A DNA stretch of 64,000 bases from Pedobacter nutrimenti (GCF_003208655.1 NZ_QKLU01000005.1:30889-94888), one strand, 5' to 3'; counted from the first letter of the stretch, positions 55,156 to 63,188 are shown. Numbers and translations: made by a program. Notes: generated by a model not told the origin, from the letters alone.

Positions 55156-55935
55156 TTATATATCAAAAAGACTTACCATACTCTCTCTTGTTTTTGGGTC
55201 CTGATTTTCATAAAAATAACAAAATACAATTACTCTTGTGGGGTTTGGTATGGTATGGTGAGGGGGATTTACAAACTTTAAATCTGTCTTGAAATTGTTG
55301 AAAACAATTTTAGTTAGCTCATTATTTTGAAATTTTTTCAGAATACTGACGCCATTAACCGACAAATCAGTATTCACATCAACCTGGAATACCGCAAAGC
55401 TATCTTTATTTTTAAATCCTTTTATTGTTTTTAATCCGGCATTAATAGCATATAAACCACTTGGATTTGGATCCCAAATTCTGTGATGGCTTAAATACTC
55501 CAATACTTGCAATTTTAACATAGTTGACTTGCTGAGATTTTTGGTTGCATTTGGGTACTGACCATTGAAGTCTACATCTAGTTTATAACTGCCGGAACAG
55601 TAGTCAAAGTTAAGAATGCCTTGCCAGACTGAGGCAAATACAATCCAGGTTGAGTTTGCGGATGGTAGAAAAGCACATGAACTATTTAGTTTGCTCAAAA
55701 TTTTAATTTTTTTTAGGCGCTCCCCTTTGTACAACGTGAGTACTTCAATCTGTGCATCATGATAATCTGTGTTGTTTGAATCTGGGGTGACTTTGAGAAT
55801 CTTAACTTGCGCAACAAACTGAGACCTTTGAAAATTATCTGTTATTAAAGGTGATACACAGAAACAAGCAAGTGCATCTGTGGTACTAAATAATGAAACC
55901 ATGAAAAGAATCAGATTAAAACTTAGATTTTTCAT
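55156..55935 (-). CDS. Secreted protein with NTR/TIMP-like N-terminal domain
   Basis: The 259-residue protein has a signal peptide ending at ALA, so the mature form would begin with Cys-Phe-Cys. This, QFVAQVKILKV, the YKGERLKKIKIL strand and the later SSCAFLP and DYCSGSY cysteines recall the netrin/TIMP OB-fold, where an N-terminal Cys-x-Cys is typical. The C-terminal half (about 150-259) is not recognised. Codon use is more AT-rich than in its neighbours. It is monocistronic. The relationship is by eye and uncertain. Confidence 0.7.
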   Translation of the reverse strand: MKNLSFNLILFMVSLFSTTDALACFCVSPLITDNFQRSQFVAQVKILKVTPDSNNTDYHDAQIEVLTLYKGERLKKIKILSKLNSSCAFLPSANSTWIVFASVWQGILNFDYCSGSYKLDVDFNGQYPNATKNLSKSTMLKLQVLEYLSHHRIWDPNPSGLYAINAGLKTIKGFKNKDSFAVFQVDVNTDLSVNGVSILKKFQNNELTKIVFNNFKTDLKFVNPPHHTIPNPTRVIVFCYFYENQDPKTRESMVSLFDI

Positions 55936-56149
55936 ATTTCACTCTTTCAGTTTTGTAAATCCAATTGCTGATGTAAGCCTATCTTTGTCCATAGGTAAAA
56001 GGATAGATTGTTTTTAAATAAATATAGTAAAAAAAATATTGTTTAAAGATATTTTTTTATGTCAGACCTTTAGCATATGCAGGTTTTATAGGTGGTGCTA
56101 TGTGAAGCTGTAAAAGAAAGGGTTATTCAGAGCGGAGCTTTATGTCAAA

Positions 56150-56185
56150 AAAAAAGCAACTCTGAAAAGAGTTGCTTTTAAAACG
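56150..56185 (-). terminator. Terminator after tRNA-His
   Basis: AAAAGCAACTCT and AGAGTTGCTTTT pair around GAAA; on the minus strand it is followed by T8, directly after the tRNA. Confidence 0.85.
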
Positions 56186-56188
56186 ATG

Positions 56189-56263
56189 GGTGGAATATGG
56201 GGCTCGAACCCACGACCTCCTGAACCACAATCAGGCGCTCTAACCAACTGAGCTAAAACCACC
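56189..56263 (-). tRNA. tRNA-His (GTG)
   Basis: The minus strand folds into a tRNA: D arm GCTC/GAGC, anticodon stem CCTGA/TCAGG with loop TTGTGGT giving anticodon GTG, and T arm GTGGG/CCCAT with loop TTCGAGC. An encoded extra G at position -1 pairs with C73, the identity element of tRNA-His. The acceptor stem has two T-T oppositions at 5:68 and 6:67. CCA is not encoded. Confidence 0.92.
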
Positions 56264-56460
56264 GTGTTTTTTCGTGTCGACAAAAGTACGAACATTTATC
56301 TATTATTCAAATTTATTTGACAATTGAAAGGGAATATTTGGTAAATAATTCTTTATCAGGTAGATTATTTTTTTTTGTGCTTTTTGGGGCCTTGTTTAAG
56401 CTTTTTTAATTTTATTTAAAAAAAAGAGTGTTTAAACTTTATTTATTGAGAAAAGATAAT
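56264..56460. other. AT-rich stretch upstream of tRNA-His
   Basis: No gene seen. Long A and T runs at 56365-56375 and 56401-56426 recall the other T-tract regions. The tRNA promoter must lie in the first 50 bases, but I see no exact TAnnTTTG there. Confidence 0.4.
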
Positions 56461-56468
56461 TACATTTG
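56461..56468 (+). promoter_or_regulatory. -7 element of a second candidate small RNA
   Basis: TACATTTG, exact TAnnTTTG; the expected start at about 56473 is the first base of a hairpin. No good -33 TTG at the right distance. Confidence 0.45.
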
Positions 56469-56472
56469 GGCT

Positions 56473-56541
56473 TACCCTTTCGAGGGTATGTTTTTCATAG
56501 GTAGATGTAGGGTCGAATAGTAATATTCGGCCCTTTTTTTA
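56473..56541 (+). ncRNA. Candidate small RNA of about 68 nt
   Basis: A hairpin TACCCT-TTCG-AGGGTA at 56473-56488 with a stable tetraloop is followed by a linker and a ten-pair terminator stem (56510-56519 with 56524-56533, loop GTAA) and T7. It ends before the ubiX promoter. ACCCT of the first hairpin could alternatively pair with AGGGT at 56509-56513. I do not recognise the family. Confidence 0.42.
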
Positions 56542-56554
56542 TGCCTAAAGCTTG

Positions 56555-56562
56555 TACCTTTG
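56555..56562 (+). promoter_or_regulatory. -7 promoter element of ubiX
   Basis: TACCTTTG is an exact TAnnTTTG; the predicted start lies about three bases before the ATG, so the mRNA is nearly leaderless and independent of the upstream small RNA. Confidence 0.5.
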
Positions 56563-56569
56563 TGTTTAA

Positions 56570-57136
56570 ATGATGAAAAGAAAGAAGATTGTTGTTGCTG
56601 TTACTGGTGCCAGTGGCTCAATTTATGCAAAACTTTTGCTGGACAACCTGAAGTTGCTGCCCGGGCAGATCGAAAAAGTTGGAGTGGTGATGTCGGACAA
56701 TGCAAAGGAAGTATGGCAGGTGGAGCTTGGGAATAGGGATTATGATAATTATCCGTTTGATTTTTATTCAAAGATGGATTTTAATGCACCTTTTGCCTCT
56801 GGTTCTGCAAAATACGATACCATGATTATTGTTCCCTGTTCTATGGGAACCTTAGGGAGAATTGCGCAAGGAATTTCCAATGACCTGATCACCAGGGCGG
56901 CTGATGTGGTTCTTAAAGAACGACGAAAACTCATTGCAGTGGTTCGGGATACCCCCTTTAGCCTGATCCATATTAATAATATGAAAACCGTCACAGAGGC
57001 AGGTGGCATTGTCTGTCCGGCAAATCCATCTTATTATAGTTTACCCAAAACGATAGAGGAACTCGCTCAAACGGTTGTCAGTAGGGTTGTAGACCTGGCT
57101 GGTTTAGAGCAGGATAGCTATCGGTGGAATGATTAA
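56570..57136 (+). CDS. ubiX: UbiX family flavin prenyltransferase
   Basis: The 188-residue protein has the flavoprotein opening VAVTGASGSIYAKLLL, a VVMSDNAKEVW segment, VPCSMGTLGRIAQGIS and the late RDTPFSLIHINNM with PANPSYYS, which together form the FMN and dimethylallyl-phosphate site. UbiX prenylates FMN to make the cofactor of UbiD-type decarboxylases. No ubiD gene is nearby. A second ATG one codon on is an equally good start. Confidence 0.93.
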   Translation: MMKRKKIVVAVTGASGSIYAKLLLDNLKLLPGQIEKVGVVMSDNAKEVWQVELGNRDYDNYPFDFYSKMDFNAPFASGSAKYDTMIIVPCSMGTLGRIAQGISNDLITRAADVVLKERRKLIAVVRDTPFSLIHINNMKTVTEAGGIVCPANPSYYSLPKTIEELAQTVVSRVVDLAGLEQDSYRWND

Positions 57137-57195
57137 TTTTATACAAAATTTACAATACCTGAAAGCTTTCTGATGAGATAAGTAATCCAAAACTG

Positions 57196-57203
57196 TATCT
57201 TTG
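57196..57203 (+). promoter_or_regulatory. -7 promoter element of the mtaB operon
   Basis: TATCTTTG, exact TAnnTTTG, giving a 5' leader of about 75 bases. Confidence 0.45.
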
Positions 57204-57282
57204 CGGATTCAAAATGGAACTGCGCTATAGAACTTATTAAAGACTAAAGGTGGTTTCTAATTAAAGAAGCAATCGAATATTA

Positions 57283-58602
57283 ATGAAGAAAGTTGCATTT
57301 TATACCTTAGGTTGTAAGTTGAATTTCTCGGAGACTTCAACAATAGGTCGTTTATTTACCGACGCTGGTTATGCTGTAGTGGATTTTACTGCAGGTGCAG
57401 ATGTATATGTAATCAATACTTGTTCTGTAACTGATCATGCGGATAAAAAATGCAGAAAGGTTGTTAAAGAAGCTTTAAAATATTCACCCAGCGCTTACAT
57501 TACCATAGTTGGTTGTTATGCACAATTGAAACCAACTGAAATTGCAGAGATTGAAGGGGTGGACATGGTTTTGGGTGCAGCAGAAAAATTCAGGATTGTA
57601 GAGTTTATCACTGATCTGACCAAAAATCCAAAAGCGATAGTTCACCAACAGAACATAGAAAAAGTTAACCATAATTTTATAGCAGCCTATTCCATTGGAG
57701 ATCGTACCCGTACCTTTTTAAAGGTGCAGGATGGGTGTGATTATCCATGTACTTATTGTACCATACCACTGGCCAGGGGAGGAAGCAGGAGCGATACCAT
57801 TGAAAACGTATTGAACCGGGCCAAACAGATTGCTGCCAGCGGGGTAAAGGAAATTGTCCTGACCGGGGTTAATCTGGGTGATTTTGGTATCAGGAATGGT
57901 CAGCGCGAAGATAAATTCTTTGACCTGGTTAAAGCGCTGGATGAAGTGGAGGGCATAGAACGGATCAGGATTTCTTCCATAGAGCCTAATTTGCTAAGTG
58001 ATGAAATTATCAGGTTTGTAGCAGGGTCAAAAAGGTTTGTACCTCATTTTCATATCCCCCTGCAATCCGGATCGAATAAAATTCTGGGTTTAATGCGCAG
58101 AAGGTACCAGCGTGAACTCTACACAGAGCGTGTAGCAACCATTAAGTCCCTGATCCCCAACTGCTGTATTGGTGTGGATGTGATTGTTGGCTTTCCTGGT
58201 GAGACGCATGAAGACTTTTTAGATACTTACCAGTTCCTTAATAACCTGGATATTTCTTATCTGCATGTGTTTACCTATTCTGAACGGGAGCAGACTGCCG
58301 CTGCGCAGATGAAGGGAAGTGTTACCGGAAGTACAAGGGCCGACCGCAACAAAATGCTGCATATTCTTTCTGAAAAGAAAAGAAGGGCGTTTTACGATTC
58401 TCAGATAGGGACTATAGCGGAAGTGCTGTTTGAAGATGATCAGAAAAGTGGGTTTATGCATGGCTTTACAAGGAATTATGTGAAAGTACGCGCTAAATAC
58501 GATCCGGTAATGGTCAATGAGATCAAATCGGTAAACCTGGTGTCGGTTACCGCAGAAGGAGAAGTAGAAGTTACGGAAACAGAACAGGTTTTAGCGCATT
58601 AA
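57283..58602 (+). CDS. mtaB: tRNA t6A37 methylthiotransferase MtaB
   Basis: The 439-residue radical-SAM enzyme has the N-terminal cluster cysteines (Cys10 in LGCKLN, NTCSV, VGCYAQ), the radical-SAM motif CDYPCTYC, ISSIEPN and HIPLQSGS segments and a C-terminal TRAM-like domain. It converts t6A to ms2t6A in tRNAs. The length and KxLN N-terminus fit MtaB and not MiaB or RimO. It is first in an operon with lgt and an IMPase. Confidence 0.93.
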   Translation: MKKVAFYTLGCKLNFSETSTIGRLFTDAGYAVVDFTAGADVYVINTCSVTDHADKKCRKVVKEALKYSPSAYITIVGCYAQLKPTEIAEIEGVDMVLGAAEKFRIVEFITDLTKNPKAIVHQQNIEKVNHNFIAAYSIGDRTRTFLKVQDGCDYPCTYCTIPLARGGSRSDTIENVLNRAKQIAASGVKEIVLTGVNLGDFGIRNGQREDKFFDLVKALDEVEGIERIRISSIEPNLLSDEIIRFVAGSKRFVPHFHIPLQSGSNKILGLMRRRYQRELYTERVATIKSLIPNCCIGVDVIVGFPGETHEDFLDTYQFLNNLDISYLHVFTYSEREQTAAAQMKGSVTGSTRADRNKMLHILSEKKRRAFYDSQIGTIAEVLFEDDQKSGFMHGFTRNYVKVRAKYDPVMVNEIKSVNLVSVTAEGEVEVTETEQVLAH

Positions 58603-58633
58603 TCCTATATTCGCATAAAACTTTTTTATCTGT

Positions 58634-59788
58634 ATGTTTCCTACTGTATCTCATTTTATAGAATATCTTTTTGGCATCCAGGTGCCTTTGCCTTTTAATA
58701 CTTTTGGTGTGTTTGTTGCCCTGGCTTTTATTGCGGGTTATTGGGCCTTTACAAAGGAACTTCAAAGAAAAGAAGCTTTAGGAATCCTTCATCCTATAAA
58801 AAAAAGCGTGGTGATCGGGAAACCTGCCACCAGTACAGAACTCGTTTATAATGGGATTTTTGGTTTTCTGATTGGCTATAAGCTGGTGTACGCCTTGCTG
58901 AACTATAAGCTTTTTGTCAGTGATGCCCAAACTGTATTGCTCTCTGTACAGGGAAACCTTTTGGGCGGATTGTTTTTTGCAGGTTTATTTGCTTATTGGG
59001 ATTATAAGGAAAAAGGTAAACATAAACTTCCTCAGCCCAAAACTGTACAAGTTACTGAACATCCTTATCAGTTAATGGGAAACCTGATTGTCTGGGCTGC
59101 AGTATGGGGCTTTCTTGGTGCAAAAATATTTGATAATCTGGAACACTGGGATACCTTTATCCAGGATCCTGTTGGCGGTTTGCTGTCTTTTAGCGGGCTA
59201 ACCTTTTACGGAGGGCTGATTTGTGGTGGGGCGGCAGTAATTTATATTGCCAATAAAAATGGAATTAAACCCTTGCATATGCTGGATGTGGGCGGACCGG
59301 GTATGATGCTGGCCTATAGTGTTGGGCGTATTGGTTGTCATATGTCTGGTGACGGGGATTGGGGGATTGTAAATACACATCCAAAACCGTTTTCCTGGCT
59401 TCCTGACTGGTTATGGGCCTATACTTATCCAAATAATGTGGCCATGGAGGGCAATCCTATACCTGGTTGCAGTGGTAAATTTTGTAATGAACTGCCGTTG
59501 CCGGTTTTTCCTACGCCAATTTATGAGGTGGTGATTTGTTTTATCCTTTTCCTTATTCTCTGGAAAATCCGCGACAGGATTAAACTGCCAGGCATGATGT
59601 TTGGTATTTATTTGATGATGAACGGGGTGGAACGGTTTTTTATTGAGCTGATCCGTGTAAATTCCAAATATACGGTAGCGGGTATTTCGTTTACCCAGGC
59701 CGAACTGATTTCTTCTTTATTATTTATTGGGGGCTTATTGCTGGTTACTTATTCTTTGAAAAACAAAGAGAAGAACGCTGCATATTAA
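58634..59788 (+). CDS. lgt: Phosphatidylglycerol--prolipoprotein diacylglyceryl transferase
   Basis: The 384-residue membrane protein has about seven helices, the Lgt signature region as VGRIGCHMSGDGDWG and a conserved YEVVICFILF helix with periplasmic EL(I)RVNSKY near the C-terminus. It attaches diacylglycerol to the lipobox cysteine; several lipoproteins in this window are its expected substrates. It is longer than the 290-residue E. coli enzyme owing to loops, usual in Bacteroidota. It lies 31 bases after mtaB and 11 bases before the IMPase. Confidence 0.93.
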   Translation: MFPTVSHFIEYLFGIQVPLPFNTFGVFVALAFIAGYWAFTKELQRKEALGILHPIKKSVVIGKPATSTELVYNGIFGFLIGYKLVYALLNYKLFVSDAQTVLLSVQGNLLGGLFFAGLFAYWDYKEKGKHKLPQPKTVQVTEHPYQLMGNLIVWAAVWGFLGAKIFDNLEHWDTFIQDPVGGLLSFSGLTFYGGLICGGAAVIYIANKNGIKPLHMLDVGGPGMMLAYSVGRIGCHMSGDGDWGIVNTHPKPFSWLPDWLWAYTYPNNVAMEGNPIPGCSGKFCNELPLPVFPTPIYEVVICFILFLILWKIRDRIKLPGMMFGIYLMMNGVERFFIELIRVNSKYTVAGISFTQAELISSLLFIGGLLLVTYSLKNKEKNAAY

Positions 59789-59799
59789 AATAAAAGCAA

Positions 59800-60591
59800 T
59801 TGAATTACGAATTATTATGTACTAAGGTAATCGCCATTGCCCGATTGACCGGTAATTTTATCAGAAAAGAATCCATGAACTTTGATGTAAAAAACATCGA
59901 GTTTAAAGGGTTGAACGATCTGGTTTCTTACGTAGATAAAAAAGCAGAAGAACAGCTGGTTTATAATTTATCGAAATTAATTCCTGGCGCCGGTTTTATC
60001 ACTGAAGAGGAAACAGTAAACAGCAAGGGCGAAAGCTTTGACTGGATCATAGATCCTCTGGATGGGACCACTAATTTTATCCATGGGATCCCTACCTATT
60101 CTATCAGTATTGCACTTTATGAAAATAATGTACCGGTACTTGGCGTAGTTTATGAGATCAACAGGGCCGAAATGTTTTACAGTTATAAGGGTGGGGCCGC
60201 CTACCTGAACAATAAAGAGATCCGGGTTTCCGGCAGGGACCGTCTATCGGATTGTTTGCTGGCTACAGGTTTTCCATACTACGAGTTTGAAAAACAGGAG
60301 GCCTACATGCGTTTGTTTTCTGAAATGATGAGGCGCTGTCATGGCTTGCGAAGGATTGGTTCGGCAGCAGTGGATCTGGCTTACGTGGCTTGCGGAAGAT
60401 TTGATGCCTTTTTTGAGTATAATTTGAATGCTTATGACGTTGCAGGTGGCGCTTATATTGTGCAACAGGCGGGTGGAAACATTCTGAATTTTAGTGGTGG
60501 TGAGGAGTTTATTCAGAAAAGAGAAATTCTGGCAACAAATGCACTGGTCAATGAGGAGATCCTGCAAACCATGAAAAAATATTTCAAATAA
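59800..60591 (+). CDS. Inositol monophosphatase family protein
   Basis: The 263-residue protein has the IMPase metal site: EEET near 70, DPLDGTTNFIHG, and the late NAYDVAGGAYIVQQAGG. It removes phosphate from inositol or related sugar phosphates, or PAP if CysQ-like. The start is TTG: the N-terminal helix LLCTKVIAIARLTGNFIRKE is part of the family fold, and the first in-frame ATG would remove it. It is the last gene of the mtaB operon, and a long hairpin begins three bases after its stop. Confidence 0.9.
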   Translation: MNYELLCTKVIAIARLTGNFIRKESMNFDVKNIEFKGLNDLVSYVDKKAEEQLVYNLSKLIPGAGFITEEETVNSKGESFDWIIDPLDGTTNFIHGIPTYSISIALYENNVPVLGVVYEINRAEMFYSYKGGAAYLNNKEIRVSGRDRLSDCLLATGFPYYEFEKQEAYMRLFSEMMRRCHGLRRIGSAAVDLAYVACGRFDAFFEYNLNAYDVAGGAYIVQQAGGNILNFSGGEEFIQKREILATNALVNEEILQTMKKYFK

Positions 60592-60700
60592 TTTAAGGGA
60601 GTTTGGGGTATCCGTTCGGGCTGCGCCTGATTAGGCCCGCTGAAGGGCGGGCAAACCAGCCAATACCCCTCTCCGGACACCCCAAACTCCCTTGAAATTT
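60592..60700. repeat. Long imperfect hairpin element with GC-rich core
   Basis: Twenty-base arms at 60595-60614 and 60674-60693 match at 19 positions around a 59-base core that holds a smaller GCCCGC/GCGGGC hairpin (60635-60652). The core is far more GC-rich than the surroundings. It may act as terminator of the mtaB operon, but its size and core suggest a REP-like repeated element. Confidence 0.65.
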
Positions 60701-60746
60701 TACACGGGGAGGGAGGACCATGCAGGGAGGTTGCTTTTTTATAGGC

Positions 60747-60821
60747 AGGGTGCTTAGGTGTTTATGCTGTGGGTGTTTGCTTTTCTGGTTTGTTGGGTAG
60801 GGTGTTTAGATGTTTATGCTG
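60747..60821. repeat. Direct repeat pair, 23 bases, 52-base period
   Basis: Copies at 60747-60769 and 60799-60821 share 21 of 23 bases (AGGGTG, TTAG, TGTTTATGCTG). The stretch codes for nothing convincing. Confidence 0.75.
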
Positions 60822-60849
60822 GGAGGATATTTCAATGCTAAATTTTAGG

Positions 60850-60947
60850 CAAATGAGAACTGCGCTGTGGAAGGACCTCGGCTGCGCTGCGCTTTCTTCA
60901 AGCGCCTGTGCAGGCGCCAGTCCTGGAAGAGCGACAGTTCTCATTTG
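60850..60947. repeat. Second long hairpin element with GC-rich core
   Basis: Perfect 13-base arms (CAAATGAGAACTG at 60850-60862 and its complement at 60935-60947) enclose further paired segments: CGCT/AGCG, AGGAC/GTCCT, GCGCTT/AAGCGC and GCGCCTG/CAGGCGC. The architecture resembles the hairpin 150 bases to the left, and both cores share GGCTGCGC. Confidence 0.65.
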
Positions 60948-61025
60948 TAGTAGGTCCTCATTTGTAACTGGCCAACCTTGCAGTCCATTCGTTTTATAAC
61001 AGGTCAATAACCGACTTTTGATTCA

Positions 61026-61058
61026 AAAAAAAAGCCGGTTACTAAAACCGGCCCTCTT
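61026..61058 (-). terminator. Intrinsic terminator of the nfu gene
   Basis: GCCGGTT and AACCGGC pair around ACTAA; on the minus strand it is followed by T9. Confidence 0.85.
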
Positions 61059-61074
61059 TCTATGAGATAGGATT

Positions 61075-61623
61075 TTATAAAGCTTCCGAAACGACTTCTT
61101 TCACTTCTGGTACCATTCTTTGCAACAGGTTTTGGATACCCGATTTTAAAGTGATGGTAGAAGAAGGACAGCCGCTGCATGATCCTCTGAGTTCTACAGT
61201 AACCACACCTTCATCAAATGATTTGTAAGTGATGGCACCACCATCTTGTTCTACTGCAGGACGTACATAATCATGTAAGATCTGTTGAATTTTGATTTCA
61301 AGATCGGTTCCCTCAAAGTTGACCGCTTCATTGCTTTCTTCTTTGATTTTATATTCTGATTCTACTGCGCCTTTAACAAATTCTTTCAGGATCGGTTCGA
61401 TATCAGCCCATTCTGCATCTTCAGCCTTAGTAATGGTCACAAAATTACTTGCGAAAAATACACCATTAACAAAGTTAAACTTGAACAATTCTTTTGCAAA
61501 TGGTGAATGTTCAGCACTTTCTTTGCTTGCAAAATCTTCACTGCCATTGATCAATAATTTATTGACCATGAATTTCATTGTAGCAGGATTGGGGGTTTGT
61601 TCTGTATATACGTTGATCGTCAT
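61075..61623 (-). CDS. nfu: NifU-like iron-sulphur scaffold protein
   Basis: The 182-residue protein has an Nfu N-terminal domain (about 3-88, YTEQTPNPATMKFMVN) and the NifU C-terminal domain (about 108-175) with the cluster-binding pair Cys149/Cys152 in GSCSGCPSS. It carries and delivers iron-sulphur clusters to target proteins. MtaB, which needs two clusters, is encoded nearby, but no direct link is shown. It has its own promoter downstream of purB. Confidence 0.92.
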   Translation of the reverse strand: MTINVYTEQTPNPATMKFMVNKLLINGSEDFASKESAEHSPFAKELFKFNFVNGVFFASNFVTITKAEDAEWADIEPILKEFVKGAVESEYKIKEESNEAVNFEGTDLEIKIQQILHDYVRPAVEQDGGAITYKSFDEGVVTVELRGSCSGCPSSTITLKSGIQNLLQRMVPEVKEVVSEAL

Positions 61624-61638
61624 TGTCTTTTTTTATTA

Positions 61639-61646
61639 CAAAAATA
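61639..61646 (-). promoter_or_regulatory. -7 promoter element of nfu
   Basis: TATTTTTG on the minus strand, exact TAnnTTTG, leader about 11 bases. Confidence 0.45.
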
Positions 61647-61720
61647 AATAATTACTGATTTAAAGCGTGATCCTGATGTCTGTTTTAGGTCATTAATTTA
61701 AAGCGCTTCTAAATAGGACC

Positions 61721-63067
61721 TTAAAATATTCCGGTATAGTTAAAAGGCGTGATTTTTTTTAGTTCTGCTTTTAACGCTTCACTGATTTGAAGGCCGTCAA
61801 TAAATACCGACATGGTCTGTGCAGTGATTTTCTGATTGGTACGGGTCAGGTCTTTTAAAGCTTCATAAGGATTTGGATAGGCTTCCCTGCGAAGAACCGT
61901 TTGTATGGCTTCTGCAACAACGGCCCAGTTATTTTCCAGATCTGCTGCAATAGCCTCATTATTGAGCAGAATTTTATTCAATCCTTTTAAGGTAGAGGTA
62001 ATTGCAATCAGGGTATGGCCCATAGGTACACCAACATTTCTCAATACGGTTGAGTCTGTCAGGTCCCGTTGTAAACGGGAAATAGGAAGTTTTGAAGCAA
62101 AAAATTCAAATAAGGCATTTGCAATTCCTGCATTGCCCTCTGCATTTTCAAAGTCAATAGGGTTGACTTTATGAGGCATTGCAGAAGATCCGACTTCACC
62201 TTCTTTGATTTTTTGTTTAAAGTAGTTTTTGGAAATATAGGTCCAGATGTCCCTGTCCAGGTCGATCAGGATATTGTTTATCCTTTTTAGGGCATCGCAT
62301 TGCGCGGCAAACTGATCATAATGTTCGATCTGAGTGGTATGCTGGGCTCTGTTTAGACCAAGAATTTCATTGACAAAATGATTGGAGAATTTTACCCAGT
62401 CTACCGAAGGATAAGCAATGTGATGGGCATTGAAATTTCCTGTGGCACCACCAAACTTTGCATTGTTGAGAATGTTTTTCAGGTTATCAAGCTGAACCTC
62501 CAGTCTTTCTGCAAAAACTAAAAATTCTTTACCCAGTTTGGTAGGAGAAGCCGGTTGTCCATGGGTATGGGCAAGTAAAGGTACTTCTTTCCATTCTGTT
62601 GCCAGTTCTTTGAGTTTACTGATCAGTAAGCTGATGCTGGGATAATATACTTCGTTTAAAGCCAGCTTAAAGGTATAAGGAATCGCCGTGTTGTTGATGT
62701 CCTGTGAGGTTAATCCAAAATGGATAAATTCTTTAAAGTCATGCAGGCCGAGCTGATCAAATTTCTTTTTAATAAAGTATTCTACCGCTTTTACGTCATG
62801 GTTGGTGATCTTCTCTGTATCTTTAATTTCTGTCGCATCCAGATCTCCGAATTGTTCATAAATGGCACGGAGTTTTGGATAATTACTTTGGTCAAAATCG
62901 GTCAGCCCCGGCAAACCGGTTTCACAAAGTGCAATGAAATATTCTATTTCAACAAAGACCCTGTATTTGATTAGGCCATATTCTGAAAAAAAAGCAGCTA
63001 AGGACTGCGTGGTGTTCCTGTAGCGGCCGTCAACGGGTGATATGGCTTGAAGCGGAGATAAGTTCAT
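61721..63067 (-). CDS. purB: Adenylosuccinate lyase
   Basis: The 448-residue protein has the fumarase/aspartase signature GSSAMPHKVNPIDFENAEGN with the catalytic serine loop, HTHGQPASPTKLGKE, FGLTSQDINNTA and the opening SPLQAISPVDGRYRN. It acts twice in purine synthesis, releasing fumarate from SAICAR and adenylosuccinate. Length fits the E. coli-type PurB. The promoter lies 20 bases before the start. Confidence 0.96.
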   Translation of the reverse strand: MNLSPLQAISPVDGRYRNTTQSLAAFFSEYGLIKYRVFVEIEYFIALCETGLPGLTDFDQSNYPKLRAIYEQFGDLDATEIKDTEKITNHDVKAVEYFIKKKFDQLGLHDFKEFIHFGLTSQDINNTAIPYTFKLALNEVYYPSISLLISKLKELATEWKEVPLLAHTHGQPASPTKLGKEFLVFAERLEVQLDNLKNILNNAKFGGATGNFNAHHIAYPSVDWVKFSNHFVNEILGLNRAQHTTQIEHYDQFAAQCDALKRINNILIDLDRDIWTYISKNYFKQKIKEGEVGSSAMPHKVNPIDFENAEGNAGIANALFEFFASKLPISRLQRDLTDSTVLRNVGVPMGHTLIAITSTLKGLNKILLNNEAIAADLENNWAVVAEAIQTVLRREAYPNPYEALKDLTRTNQKITAQTMSVFIDGLQISEALKAELKKITPFNYTGIF

Positions 63068-63091
63068 GTATAGAGAATGTTTTTACAGCCG

Positions 63092-63099
63092 CAAAGGTA
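63092..63099 (-). promoter_or_regulatory. -7 promoter element of purB
   Basis: TACCTTTG on the minus strand, exact TAnnTTTG, leader about 20 bases. Confidence 0.5.
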
Positions 63100-63188
63100 A
63101 CATTTATTAAGGACTTCGGGAAGGGAATATGGGGCTGCAAGCCCTGTAGTGTAAGCTAAGCTAGCTTGCTGACAATAACAAGCACAAA

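Noticed and set aside
60762..61007. Overlapping frames on both strands (about 80 codons each) in the repeat block
   Set aside because: They run through the palindromic element, so each strand mirrors the other, and the translations look like nothing known.
63157..63175. AAGCTAGCTT palindrome between purB and the small lipoprotein gene
   Set aside because: Only ten bases, low-complexity AGCT words, and not placed at a promoter; expected by chance in a window this size.
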